Positions 36,922 to 49,377 of a DNA stretch of 64,000 nucleotides are shown here, piece after piece. The notes beneath the pieces are model-generated. The model saw only the letters and a program-made list of their open reading frames with translations, had not been told where the DNA came from and did not search any database. Both the position numbers and the translations under genes were made by a program. The stretch is from Meandrina meandrites (lineage: Eukaryota; Cnidaria; Anthozoa; Scleractinia; Meandrinidae), in contig OY855908.1 in assembly GCA_963693305.1 (NCBI GenBank), positions 30,838,305 through 30,902,304 of the forward strand. Direction: 5' to 3'. Position 1 is the first letter of the stretch, and each line of letters begins with the position of its first letter.

Positions 36922-37789
36922 AGGATGCATGTTTAAATTTCACGCAGTGAGAGGTGTGTAATAGCATTGCTCCGTTGAGCAACATACAAACTTCTCGGGA
37001 GTTATAGTGGTTAATTCCAGCCCCTGTTGAATCCCCATTTTTGTTATTTTAAATACTATTTGACGTCAACATTGAATTCGTTTTTCCTCATACCGATAAC
37101 AAATTGAATCAAAAACACTAAGAGTTATTCCTCATCCATAGAGATGACATAGATTTGTGAAATGGAACAAAAAAAGTTTGGCTACTGATTTCACAAACGT
37201 TAACGTTCGTACATAATCAAAAATCAAGATAATTAGACAGTGGATAATCTAATTATCTTAACAGAGCTTAAAAAAAGTTAAAATTGTTTCGACTTTTTCT
37301 TTGTTACATTGGAGAATAGGTTGTATTTGTTCTTCGCGATTCAGTGAATTTCTAAAAATTACTCTCAATTAAACTGCTGATTAGAAGATTAAAAACGCTT
37401 CATTTATTTTTTGAGACATCCCAGAATCAGAAAAAGGATTCATTTTCCGTCGATGTAAATATTACAAAAGTATATTGACCGAAGCTAAACGTACTCGCGT
37501 ATGCTATCAAATGTGTTGACTGAGCTAATTTAGTACAGTAATGGTGCACTGCGTATTTCAAAGACCTGTTACGCGGTTCAGGCTATCTTTAAAAAAAAAG
37601 TTACAGGCATGAGACTAAACATAAAATGAATGGCGTTTCTCAGTTACCTACAAACTTTTATTGATTTCAAATGTAATTATACAATTTTATGAGTTGCCGG
37701 GCATGTACTTTTAACTTTTTACTACAAATTGAAGGTTGCATTATTATAGCTTGAAGCATAAATCATAGAAAATTTTTCTTGTGTCTTAT

Positions 37790-38137
37790 TCAGTTGCTTC
37801 TTTTAATGTTATGATTGCTATTGGAAGGAATGTTTTTAGTTAGAGCTTGGACATGTCTTATTTGAGCTGGTGTTCCCGTCTGAGGATGTCCCTGAACATT
37901 TAATTTGCCTTGCTGTGGGTGACTTTGCACATTTGCCTTTGCCTGTGCGAGTCCCTGCCCTGGTGGCTTGACGGGAAACAAAGTTGGACCAATCAGAACG
38001 GTTCCCATTTTTCTGTTTCCGCTTATTAGTCTATCACTTATGATCCAATGAAAACAAGATTCAAGATTAGAAGTAGCATTTAAAAAGATTGATTCAGCTT
38101 TTCGCTCATAGTTTATTTTATTTCTTAAAGAATTCAC
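37790..38137 (-). other. Minus-strand open frame with internal peptide repeat (U3 copy)
   Basis: 115 codons as in U2, with G to R and S to I replacements; the NVQ-x-HPQ repeats are unchanged. Confidence 0.25.
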
Positions 38138-38345
38138 GGTAATGAAAGTAGGAGGAAAGAAGTCTATTCAATTCACTGAACAAGGCGATACTAATTATAT
38201 ACTGAAGGCCATCAACGGAACAAATGTCGCTTTTGAAGTGAGTTAAAACAACTTGAGGTTTTCGATTACTTTTTATTTATTCACTTATTTATCTATTGAT
38301 TGATTGATTGATTGATTGACTGACTGACTGACTGACTGACTGACA

Positions 38346-38429
<84 letters not shown>

Positions 38430-39067
38430 TGTTTATTTATTTGTTATTTAAACACCATAAACTCAATAAAAAAAATAACAAAAATATATAAAACAACAAT
38501 ACAGAACAAATTAATATAAAAAGGCACTCTGACCGTTGATTTCGCCTTCATAAGCGCCTTCATATTAAAAATATACATAAACGGTGTTGGGTGATTAAAG
38601 TGTTTTCCCTAGATAAAAGTACCTGACAGGAAACTGCCCACTCTAGTATATAAACATTTACACAACGCGCGCCAACTATGGTGGTTGGTTAATCTTTGTC
38701 AACTGTACGTCGACTGTTTCTTTAAAAACTGATGTTTCCTTCATTATCTAGAAGGTTAAGTTTGTTAAATCGGTGTCCTGTTTTGTTTTTATTGCATTCA
38801 CAGAGACGTCAATGTAACAGCACAGACAGCAATGAATTCCTGTTTGACGAGGACAAAGCCGAAAGAAAGTATCGTATCTACCAACACACGCCTAATAGTA
38901 AAACTGTGTGCCTTGGAGTAACTTCAAACTGTAACGATAAAACCTTGTCTTTAGTCAGCACAAACGGTCAAGATAGGCGTTGTTACTTTGTTAAAAGACA
39001 ATATCGTCAAGTGGAAATTATTTTGGGTGTTGAACGGCAAAAGAACTACATTACCACGATCATTTAA
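38131..39067 (+). pseudogene. C3: exons 3 and 4 of paralogue C, frame open but no 5' exons
   Basis: Exon 3 is 38131-38237 (phase 1 in, GTGAGT donor) and exon 4 is 38804-39067 (CACAG acceptor), and the two join in frame. This is the best-kept C copy, yet the exon-3 cysteine is serine (KKS) and no signal-peptide exon or Cys-rich exon 2 lies between B3 and C3. Exon 4 keeps the DRRCYF motif and the 19-residue extension. It is either a 5'-truncated pseudogene or an alternative 3' end spliced from gene B exon 2, whose donor phase (1) would match. Confidence 0.65.
38297..38430. repeat. (GATT)n / (GACT)n microsatellite between C3 exons
   Basis: Tetranucleotide array as in U2 with different copy number. 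Confidence 0.95.
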
Positions 39068-39178
39068 CAAGAGAACTCCAGTAGTTCAATTGTTTCAGCA
39101 GCATTTTTTTTTCTCTTTTTCTAATTTCCACTCATGAAAGTTTTCTTTTTGTTTGTTTAATTTTTCTGTAATTCTTCT

Positions 39179-39394
39179 TTGCTGCAAAGCGTAATAATTG
39201 CCATTCCCGCTTCGGTGAAATTAAGAAAAAAATTAAGCTCGGCTCAATCGTCATTTTTAAAGTTTAAAATGGAACAGTTTTACACGTTAAGTGGCAGTAG
39301 ACTTAAAATCTTTATCCAATTTATTTTTGAAAGTGTTCCTAAACCAGAAGGTGCATCCCATTGCCGTCGACGTAAATTTAATTGGCAAGATTGA
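39179..39394 (+). other. Open frame downstream of C3, unassigned
   Basis: U3 copy of 22237-22452, same reading. Confidence 0.25.
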
Positions 39395-39431
39395 ATTAAG
39401 CATGAAATATCAGTTTATTAGTCTAATTTCC

Positions 39432-40061
39432 AGAGGTGAATATAAGAATGGAACATTTTGATTGGTCGAAAAGCTCTAGTTTATGACGTTATATTCACCT
39501 CGCTAGGAAGTGAATATAGCATTTCAGGGCTTGGTTACTCAGCCACGCCACTTTTGCCATCCATGCAAGTAAACATGGCAGCATTTGCTTAATGAAATTT
39601 TCGTTCATTCTGAAGAAATCACTCCAAATACGGAGTGTGGAATTATGGAAATTGTCTTCCAAGGCTTTTGGACCGAAAATATTTCCAAGAGATGATTCTG
39701 AAGGCATTAGAATTGATGGTAAACGCGGTGGTTTTGTAGATCGCACGCGGCCATGAGAACTCAAACTGACCGATTGACCCAAAATTATTCAGTTCTCTTC
39801 AGACCAGAGCTGCTCGACTCATTTCAAGAGGATTTACGCAATTGTTCAGAAGTTGCCAACGACTAATCAAAGGCACTAGATATCTGTCTTTTCCTTAGTG
39901 TTGGTTTTGTTCCGTTTTATTGCATAAACTAAAGTGTAAATTCTGATTTACGATGAATTAAGCTTGTTCACACTGCTTATGCCAAGGAGCACTGGTGTTC
40001 GCTGTTTCCGTGTTTTGGTTCTTCATTTTGTAGTTCTTGATATTCTGTCATATTCACCTCT
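39432..40061. mobile_element. MITE-like element with AGAGGTGAATAT termini (U3 copy)
   Basis: Orthologous to 4620-5248 and 22490-23076. Uninterrupted, so it gives the empty-site sequence for the large U4 insertion. Confidence 0.55.
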
Positions 40062-40082
40062 GAAAATTAAACTAAAACAATT

Positions 40083-40173
40083 ATTCGCCTCAGGCTCAGT
40101 GAGTCTGGGCGAATATTCCCCTCGACTACGTCTCGGGGAATATTCACCGAGATTCACTGAGCCTGAGGCGAAT
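40083..40173. repeat. Fold-back element (U3 copy)
   Basis: Same hairpin as 23098-23195 with a shorter loop side. Confidence 0.8.
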
Positions 40174-40653
40174 CATTGTTAAATAATTTATTCGAATGAC
40201 CTTTCAAATTTGTTGACAGTTGAAATAAGGCTCAACATCAACCCCGCAGATATGGATCTAATGTATCCTAGCTACGTAAATGTTGGTTTACATTTAAAAT
40301 ATGTTAAAAATTCAAAAATATTAGTAGTCCTAACGTCGTGTTAAGTCAAATAAATTTACGTCAATTTTTTCAATTTTTAATAAGTGTTTCATCCGGATCC
40401 CATTAAAGAATTCTACGTTACATGTCAATAACGGCTGCAAAGGTTTCACAATTTGCATCGTCACGAACGATGATCTGAGATGACTCAGGGTGCAGAGCTC
40501 TACTTTCTTCGTAATAGCTTATATTTCTGACTCGTGAACACACTTGCAAGTTATATTGCTCTTACAATTAACCTTGACGGAGTTCCGGCCAAAAGTTAAA
40601 AACTCGTATTTTTCTTGTTGTTAAGTGCGCTTTGCGTATTTACAGCATTAGGT

Positions 40654-40781
40654 AAAAAAAAATAAAATAAATAAATAAATCACTTTATTTAAGTGTCAGG
40701 GTATTTAGCACTGCTATACTAATTGAGGACACTGTAAATAAGCAAACAAATATTACAAATAGAATTCACTTGGTGTTTCAA
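40654..40781 (-). mobile_element. A-rich insertion absent from U1 (U3 copy)
   Basis: Orthologous to 23676-23802. Confidence 0.55.
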
Positions 40782-41414
40782 CATTCTAACAATTTACATT
40801 GGTTTACAGTGGTGCGATATTACCCTTGAATTCCTTTTGCATAGTAGACTCTCGACTGCTGGATAACACTTAAACACTCACAAGTCTAATTGTAAACAAT
40901 TGCACTTATCCCTCGGGCAGGCATGACAAGAAATGTAATAGTCAAGAACCGCCTCATTTTAAATCAACTGAAAATAATCTAATGCCAGTTTTTATGCTGT
41001 CCTGAAACACCAACTGAATGCAATGCTAGAAAGACATACTCTCAGGTGTGATTGGTTCGAAGTAGTTTACCAAGACCTGTGGCAGTTGTTCTCGAGCTAA
41101 TTAACACTGCTTATAATAAAGCTCTGTTCGATCGGTTGCATGCGTGTATTGGACATTGTTTTTGCAAAGCAAAGTTCACGTCAGCATGATTACGTCAGTC
41201 CTTATATCGATGATGATTAGATTAGAAATAAAAACATTGTGTCAAAACAGCCACAGGATGCAGACTCATTGTGAAAACATTTGTAAGAGCTATGAATCAT
41301 CTGTGCGAATGAGGAGCTGACGTTGATTCGTTTAATCTGATGGAAACAACATTATTTAGGCTGCTGTTTTCCGACAAAAGAACCGAATGTAAGTTTAACC
41401 AAAACGAGTAACAG

Positions 41415-41555
41415 GAGATTTTGAGAGCGTATAAAGTAATTAATATCGTTCCCGTTCCCGTTTTTCCCGAATTACAACTCGCCGACTTTTCCTTCGTTAC
41501 ATTACCAACTGAGGTTGTATATGACCTTCACGTTGCAGTAACTATCAGTTCAAAG
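41415..41555 (+). other. Exon-like 47-codon segment (U3 copy)
   Basis: Same as 24437-24577, open, with the same splice-like borders. Confidence 0.25.
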
Positions 41556-42087
41556 GTAACCAGTCAGTATTTTGAAAATGAATCACAAAGAAAAACATTT
41601 TGTGCACTATGGTAAAGTTGTGACGTCGTATGACCGTTTCCTTGTCTGTTTGTTCGTCTTTGTTTGCTTGTTGTTTAATTGACTGTCTATTGTTTGCTTG
41701 CTGCTTGTATGTTAGATTTCTCTTAGTTGTATGTTTGTTGTTTGAGGCACACTGTAACGGAGAATAAGTTAGTTAAGTCTTTCCTTAATGACTTAGTGAA
41801 TTACATCCAATGATTTGATTAATTACTTGTACAAATCAGTCATTCATATACGAATCCCTCTTGCTGTTGTATTAGATCGCTAAGTCATCTGACAGACCTT
41901 TCTTGAGATTTGCCCAAACGAAAAGAACAATAAAGAAACATTTTATTTAAAAACTAGTTTCAAGTAAATACAGGTTGTGAAAGGCCCATTGTTTATGTAG
42001 TCAATAAAAACGAAATGTAGAACCGAGTACCTGTTCCGAGTATCTAGATCTGTTCCGTAAGTTAATGGTCTTACCAGGGCTTATCTA

Positions 42088-42313
42088 AAAGTGATCATCT
42101 CGCGTTTGTCCTTGCTCCCTAGTGCACTTGCCGCATAAAATTCTGGAAGATTCTTCGGAAGCGTTGTCTAAACATTTTTGTTTGCATGGCATTAAAAGCC
42201 ATAAGCGCTTTGTTTGATTCAAACTGGGGAGATATTGGCCTCGTTGTCCTCTTACGTGGGAAACAGACGTAATCCACCCACTTATAAAAATCATAATACT
42301 TGTCTCTTGTGGG
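42088..42313 (-). pseudogene. Minus-strand coding-like segment (U3 copy, frame changed)
   Basis: As in U2; replacements include E to K and L to F around SPQFESNKALM. Confidence 0.3.
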
Positions 42314-43386
42314 CATAAACAGGAAATTTAACAACCAAATTAATACTGTCTCAAGTTAAAGGAAATAGAGTACCAAATCATTTTAACAGAAACTGTTCTA
42401 GCAAACAAAAGGCCTTCCTGAATGGGGTTTCTTCATACTGCACTAAGGGGCGTGAGAAAGCATTGCTCCAGGGCTAGCTATTGTTCCTATCTAATTTAAT
42501 TGCCCGTTGCCGGCGGAATTGGGACATGACTAAACTGTTTATTATCGACAAACGGGCAGGTGTTATAAATTTCATCTTAAAACAACCGAACTGATCTTAA
42601 AAGTATTGTGTCAAACTCTCTTTTGTTATTCCGAAAAGTTGAGTGACTTCATCATTCGCATGTTTTGCTCTGAAATACACTCTGTAAGTATTAAAATCGG
42701 ACACAGAAATTTCTTTTCATCGACATTTAGACGCCATTAATCATCCGTAGGTAAAACTACAGGCACTTTGTTAAACGGAAATTTCGAATGTTTTGTTTTT
42801 TTGTATTATTTTAACACAACTCGATGGAAACACACGAAAAGCCGTTTTTTATTAAAAAGACAACTGGTAATCCCATTTTAGTAAGAGCGACAACATTAGG
42901 CCATAAAGCCTTAAAAGGAGATTGAATATCTTTCCCTTCTAAAATACGTAGAACTCAGTTTTTGTAAAACTGAATTTCAAAATGCATACAGAAATTAATT
43001 TCAGTAACGTTTGAAGATTGTACAGCTATTATAAGAAGATTTAAATGGTTTTATCTGCTTCGTTCGTTTCTATTCTATTCTATTCTAAAGTAGATGTAAT
43101 CAGTGGTGAACTGACAGTATCTTGTGTGTTTCGTCCTGTTTATTTGTATTTTTTATCTCCATTGATTGTGAACACTGGACTATTCAACAAGCTTTGGCAT
43201 CTGTAATTGTTGGAAAATCACTAAACGCTCGATGATTTTCTCCCCGTTGTCAGGTAGTTAAAAATGTTAATAATCGTCAGCATATTCGATGTCAGTCACA
43301 TGGGTGAGGTAGTTCCGCGTACCATGCAGATATGGCTGTATTGCATCAGCACAAATTAACTCGCTAGAGGCATGGTACAGTTCATC

Positions 43387-43393
43387 TATATAA
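43387..43393 (+). promoter_or_regulatory. Candidate TATA box of gene A4
   Basis: TATATAA 74 bp upstream of the A4 ATG. Confidence 0.5.
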
Positions 43394-43460
43394 TAAGCAG
43401 CTAGCCCTGCAACTTTCTTGACAATTAATCTTGTTTCCAATTGAGAAGACAGTGGACAAA

Positions 43461-45655
43461 ATGCATTTGTCAATTGTTTTACAAGTACGTAAACTAGTTA
43501 ATCTAGGTATCTTTAGCTACTTAAACTGACTTTAAAGTTGCAATTACACATATTTAATTTTTGAAACAGTTTTTTTTTTCTACTTTTTTACCCTTAGGTT
43601 ATAATTGCGTATTTGCTGGCTTGTGTGGAAGTCGGATCAAGTTGGCGTTATTCACCTCCAATGCTCTGGAGCCTCCGCGCACAATTCAGACACAACAAAC
43701 CCTGCATCGGAGGCAGTCTCATGAGGATTAACACTGACCAATGTAAAGTTTCTTCAGCTGGGAGGCGGCAGTGTAAAGTTAAATGCAATGGCTCATCTAC
43801 CAGAGACCCTAAAACCAGTAAGTGAAGAAAAAGATTTTTGTCCGTGCGAGATAGGAGTGTACATGCATATGATCCAAAAGACTTATCCTCATTGAAAAGA
43901 ACTGAACAGAAGTTCAGCGTAAAGGCGCGCGGAAAATAACAAAAGAACTAGAGATGGAATGACAGAAGCTGATATACATCACATGCAACGATTTTTCGAA
44001 CTCTTGTAAGATATCCATGTAGACTTCGCAATAATTGTCGTATCTTACATGTATACCTTATTGTAACAACATAACTGAAAAGTTGCAAATTAAAAGTGAT
44101 AATATTACTGAAAAAGGAAAAATTGGGGTTTCGTAACATGTTTTTACCCACACAAATAATCCTCCAATCAAATACCTGCATTAAGGTCACGTATCTACCT
44201 ATGACTTTGCGATGTAGGTGGGCAACATATTAGGCGGCATCGTACATAAACTGCTGACAATTGAAATATTCGCATACGTTCTCTTACGCGCATTGCTGAC
44301 GTAGTTTTTAGGAGAGTACCGAGTACTTATGTTGAGTACTTGTAAATATACCAGAGCAGTGTGTTGTTGTATCACAAAACCTTCAAAAAATATCTTACGT
44401 CTGTGACTGAGCTATACCGGCATTATCAGCAAATTCACACTGGGCGGAACAAAGCAGATTATTATCACACGATGTTCCCAGGATAAACCCATCGATACCT
44501 TACGACATGTGAAAGATGGTTCTTATATTCATTCCAATGTTGCCTTTGATTGATTTAAAGTTTATTTGTTCGATATAATATAAAACACCTATAATATATA
44601 TCCGCAAACAATATGACAAAGCTTTGAAGTCGCGACTTTCATATTGGACTCGACTTCAGGCAACTTGCAATATTGAAGTGTCCACTTAAATATTTTGCCA
44701 TATCGGGTTTGAATGAATTAGTAGGTGTATAATATTCGACCGAAATGTTACAAAGAAACATCGAACGGAAGTACCGCTGTCAGGAATACTTTTCCGATGT
44801 TTGGTAAATTTTCTCGTACGGTCCTCCATGAAAATTTTTCACATTATTTTTTTTCCTGAAACAAACGATTTGGGCGTTTTTGGATTTCGAAAACGTTTTT
44901 GATATTTTTCCCCGAGATGTCTGTCGTTGGCCAAACATATATTGAGTGGGAATATTTTAAAGCCGATTGAATAAGTGATTTCTAACATGACTCGAAGAAT
45001 GTTTTTTAATTGAATTATAATGATTCGTGCATAAATATGCATAACTTTTGATGTGTTTGCACACTAGACAAAATAATTCCTTGAACTGTGAAAAAATGCC
45101 TAATGAATGTATCTTGTTTACAGGATTTTCGTTTGTTACAATCAGAGGAATAACGTGCATTCAATTCACTGACGGCGGAGACGGTACCAACTATGCACTG
45201 AAGGTTATCAACGGGTTGAATGTCATTTTTGAGGTGAGAGTTAAATAAGAAACAATCTAAAATCGACCATAATGTGCAGTCAGCAGAAGGTCATCGTGCA
45301 AATCCACTCAATTTAAAATTGAAAGACAAAAGTAATCAATATTTTGATATTAGTCAAGTTAAACGTTGCCTAATAACGAAACCTCTTGATTTCTATTTTA
45401 TTAAATTAATATTGCTGCTTCCTTCCTTTGCTTTCACAGGAGCAGAGGTGCGACAGAACAACTAAAGATAGTTTCCTGTTTGAGGAAGAGAGAGTTGGGA
45501 AACTTTATCAATATAAACACAGAGATATTAACGGGACAATGCATTTGGGTGTACCCGAAAACTGTGATGAAAACTTATCCCTAATAAGGACAACTAAACT
45601 AGATAGGCGTTGTTCGTTTAAAAAACTGAAGAAAAGGACTTCCAAGAATGGTTAA
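43461..45655 (+). CDS. Gene A4: secreted Cys-rich protein, A copy with a substitution cluster
   Basis: Exons 43461-43484, 43598-43817, 45124-45233 and 45440-45655 give 189 aa. Exons 1-3 are almost the same as A1 apart from R39. Exon 4 has six base changes within ~33 bp (about 45463-45495): D127 becomes K, the others are silent, and the patch includes TTTGAGGAAGA as in gene B. M148 becomes I just downstream. Intron 3 is 206 bp, shorter than the 222-223 bp of other copies. Splice sites, cysteines and basic tail are intact, so the copy appears functional. Confidence 0.75.
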
Positions 45656-45872
45656 GCAAATTGTTAGTTTTTGTTAAACAAACCCTTCGAACACTTTATT
45701 CAGTGATACTGACTTTATTGGTACCTACCTAATTGTACCTGCAGAAACGACTTACAGTTCCACTGGCATTTTGTTTGCTAACGTCATTGACTCATTTTAT
45801 AAACTTTCTCGTCTATGCTTTTGATTTTCCACATGGAGGCAAAACATTACCATTTGTATTACAGCCTTTTGA

Positions 45873-45878
45873 ATTAAA
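45873..45878 (+). promoter_or_regulatory. Candidate poly(A) signal of gene A4 (ATTAAA)
   Basis: Same hexamer and context as in the other units; the open frames at 45883-46206 that follow are the U4 copies of 12176-12499. Confidence 0.4.
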
Positions 45879-46372
45879 AAAGTTAGGAATGTAGATTTCT
45901 TTGTTTACAATTTGCTTTAATACCAAACATGACTATTGTACCTGTGATATTAATGCCGTCAAGTTCATCTTTTGGAAACACGTCTTTATTCTGATCAACC
46001 ACGAAATTGATTTCGCGATTCTTTTTGGTTCTCTTTCTGTAAGTCATTGGCACGTCTTTTTCGTTGTCTCGCCCGAAATATACTTTCTTAAAGATGGTGG
46101 TACTCGGAAAAATAACAAAGTTCAAGCAGGCGATTTCTTAGTGAAAGGAACTTTACTGGTCTTGGCTAAATCAGTCAAGACAGATTTTATTTTTCGTACG
46201 TGTTAACGCTTTCAAGGAGTATAGTTGCTCTTCCTCAGTTTGAGGTGGACAGAATTTGAGGACGTTCTTTGCTCCTGGTTCTATTTTCGATGTATTAATA
46301 AATATTAGAAGTTAATTGGAATTCATTGCCAATAAATCAGTTATGTCTCGTATAAATTATGAAACTTTCTAG

Positions 46373-46462
46373 GTAGGTAAGCCCAATAGACAACGAAAGA
46401 AAAGCTACAGATGCGGACAATACTGTAAACTGTTCTGTGACCAACGTGCAAACGACTGCATT
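46373..46462 (+). other. Exon-like Cys-rich segment (U4 copy)
   Basis: Same 30-codon reading as in U2 and U3. Confidence 0.3.
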
Positions 46463-46463
46463 A

Positions 46464-46551
<88 letters not shown>
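46463..46551. repeat. (TATC)n microsatellite (U4 copy)
   Basis: About 22 uninterrupted copies. Confidence 0.95.
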
Positions 46552-46756
46552 TCGTAAAACTTAAAACAGCTCATGGTTTAATAGCTTCTGGCAAGTAAAC
46601 ATCAAAAATTGCAAACACACAACAGATCAACACAAAAAAACCTCAGTTCTCTTAAACTATGAACTCAAACTACATTTTCCTGTATTACCCTTACTAATAT
46701 TTTTCGAAAAAACGCTGCCAATCTTTTCTTTTCACTAGCAGCATTAAAAAGAAATA

Positions 46757-47075
46757 CGCTCGCCATTTCTTCTCACTATCCTAGCCTCCAAAACCCTCGT
46801 TCTGGAATCGACCGAGCGGAGGTCTCGGGAGCGTAACATAGACGTCCCCCGACGAAACAAAGGGTAAAACATGAAGTGATCGGACCCAGGCCGCCCGCTT
46901 GTTTAGACGAATCGCATTGTAATTCAATGTACGGCACCTCGTCGGGGCCAATAGACGAGGGAAGTAAGGTAGCTGTCGGTTAACGAATATGGGTCGACAA
47001 CTAAACTGATCGTGTGTAAAAATAATATTTTGTACACATTATTGGGAAAACAAAATTGTCGACAACTTACAACTT
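46757..47075 (-). repeat. GC-richer dispersed-type segment (U4 copy)
   Basis: Orthologous to 13083-13400. The DNA from here to 47993 holds nothing else recognised. Confidence 0.3.
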
Positions 47076-47993
47076 TCCTTTAAGAAGTCTTACAGAGCGT
47101 TCAAATTCCCAACGGTCTAGATTGTAACACAACACCGCACACTCCAAGTAGTCACGTCCACTTGATACGCTTACATAAATCATTCAAACGCTTACATAAA
47201 TCGTTTGTTCGATCGATTCCTCGAATCGTGAGTTTGGGACGTTATTTTGACGCACGCCATCAGCCCCGTTGTCCCGTTGAATTCATTCTGGAGACGTTTT
47301 ACATTCTTTTACCCAAAGTGATCAAAAGCTAGCATTTTTTTATCACGGAGTCATACATGCACAGTTAAAGTTAATTGCTAGGTATCCGAGGAAATTTTTT
47401 GTAAGTAATAAAACTATTCTTCTCGTCTGCAGGCGCCCTTAAGTTAATTAGATGTTCAAAATATTTGTCCGCTTAAGTATTCACTTTTCTGCGTCTCATA
47501 TATGTGCAATGGAATTTACTTCTTTAAAAAGAATACATGATTCTTAAAAAAAAAACTTAATGATTGATGACTAAGCTATCTGGTTCAGTTTTGGCGAGAT
47601 ATTGGCGCCGTTCTGCAAATGACTGAAACCACCCACATGTATGCGGTCATGGAGGTAATTTCTTGTGTACGCAAAACATGCGAAACAAAATGAACGGAAA
47701 TCATCTTTTATAGCATAAAAAATAGTGACAATGTAGAACAATATCGCCCCATGTAGAAAAACTAAGTCACGTTCAACGAATATTTTATTCTAACTCACGG
47801 TATTTGAATACGGTACATCCAATGTATTCTACTGACTTTTAAGCTCAGCAGTTGTGAGCGCAAAACGCGGTTTTGCAATATGTTTTTTAAGGTGGTCACA
47901 AATGGCAGGCATTTGCGAAAGTTAATTTAGCGGCACTTTCTAAAATAAAATGGTATGATCTTAAATTTAAGTACCTATTGACGCCAATAAACT

Positions 47994-48659
47994 TAACATT
48001 CCATTATCGACAAAAAGCAAGTTGGGGTTTGATACTAATCATTCTAAATTATCTTCAAAACATCATGTAGAAGATTCGAAATATTTTTTTCCTACTCTGG
48101 TCACCTTTTTGGTATTCCGAAACGTCATCCAACTTATGCAGACGTTTAAACCGAACATCGCCTTTTTGTATTTTTCGACTGTTAAATAGACGGGAGAAAG
48201 CAAGGAAAACGCCGATCAAACTTGCAGTCCTGTTTTGATTTTCAATCAATCAATCGATCGATCGATCGATCTTTTTTTTTTTGTCGCATTTAAAGGACAT
48301 TAAATTCAAATACCTGTTGACCCCACTCACCTTAACTTCCCGCTGCTACGTGTAATAATTCAACATTCCATTATCGACAAAAGATAAGTTGAGACTTGAT
48401 ATGTATGAATCACTGTAAATTATCTTAAAAAGATCATTTAGAAGATCCGAAATAATTTTTTTTCCTACTCTCGTCGCTTTTTTGGTACTCCGAAACGTTT
48501 TTCGACTCTTGTAGAGGCGTAAACCGAATGTTGTCACATTTAACGCCTAGCCGTGGTTGACCATTTTTTTTGTAATTTTCGACTGTTCAATAAACACCGA
48601 ACTAACTGGCAATCTCGCTTTGATTGTGAAACAATCAATCAATCTTTATTTTTTGCGCC
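47994..48659. repeat. Local tandem duplication upstream of gene B4
   Basis: Orthologous to 14351-15001 and 31339-32003. Confidence 0.6.
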
Positions 48660-49297
48660 AATAGAAGAGTATTTTTAGCAAAGATGTCTGATCTTTTTTA
48701 CAAGAGACAGGGAGCCCTGGTTATAATTTTCAGCAGTAATTGCGGCAAAATCATTTTTCCAGCTTTTATTCTCTTTGCGATGTACAACAGTTCAATCAGC
48801 CTGAATTAACCAAATTTCTTAATATTAAAAAACAGTATATACTTAGTACTTTTTTTACACTTAGTCATTCCTAATACATTATACAGCCAACTTTTGACCT
48901 TTAATTTCGAAAGAAACACTAACTAACAATCTAGTGACAGTTGAATATATTTTATAGCATTTCCTGTTTTTTTTTTCTTCCCACTTTTTTGTGTGTGTTG
49001 GCGCAAACCGAAACTCAATACACAATCAGACTCTATACGTGCAAAATTACTTTTTTTATTTTACACGAAACTATTTGACACTCAAACGGAATTTATTAAC
49101 TTTTCTGATTTTTATTACTCACTTGACAATTCCAGATGCAATGACGGTATCGAAACGTTGTGCGTTTGCTATTTGTTTTATCCTTAAATGTTTAACCAAA
49201 TGTACATTGATTGGAGTCCTTAAAGTTGTGGTTTTCAATACGTCAGAAGAACAAAATTCCAAGTATGTTGTGCAAATATTAGCTTAAGACACGGTGG

Positions 49298-49307
49298 TAT
49301 AAATAAA
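49298..49307 (+). promoter_or_regulatory. Candidate TATA box of gene B4
   Basis: TATAAATAAA 80 bp upstream of the B4 ATG. Confidence 0.6.
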
Positions 49308-49377
49308 GACCTTAACAGATCTGGGACATTCATAGTACCAAGTTGAGCGGAACGTTGGATAAAACGGAGTGAATGAA

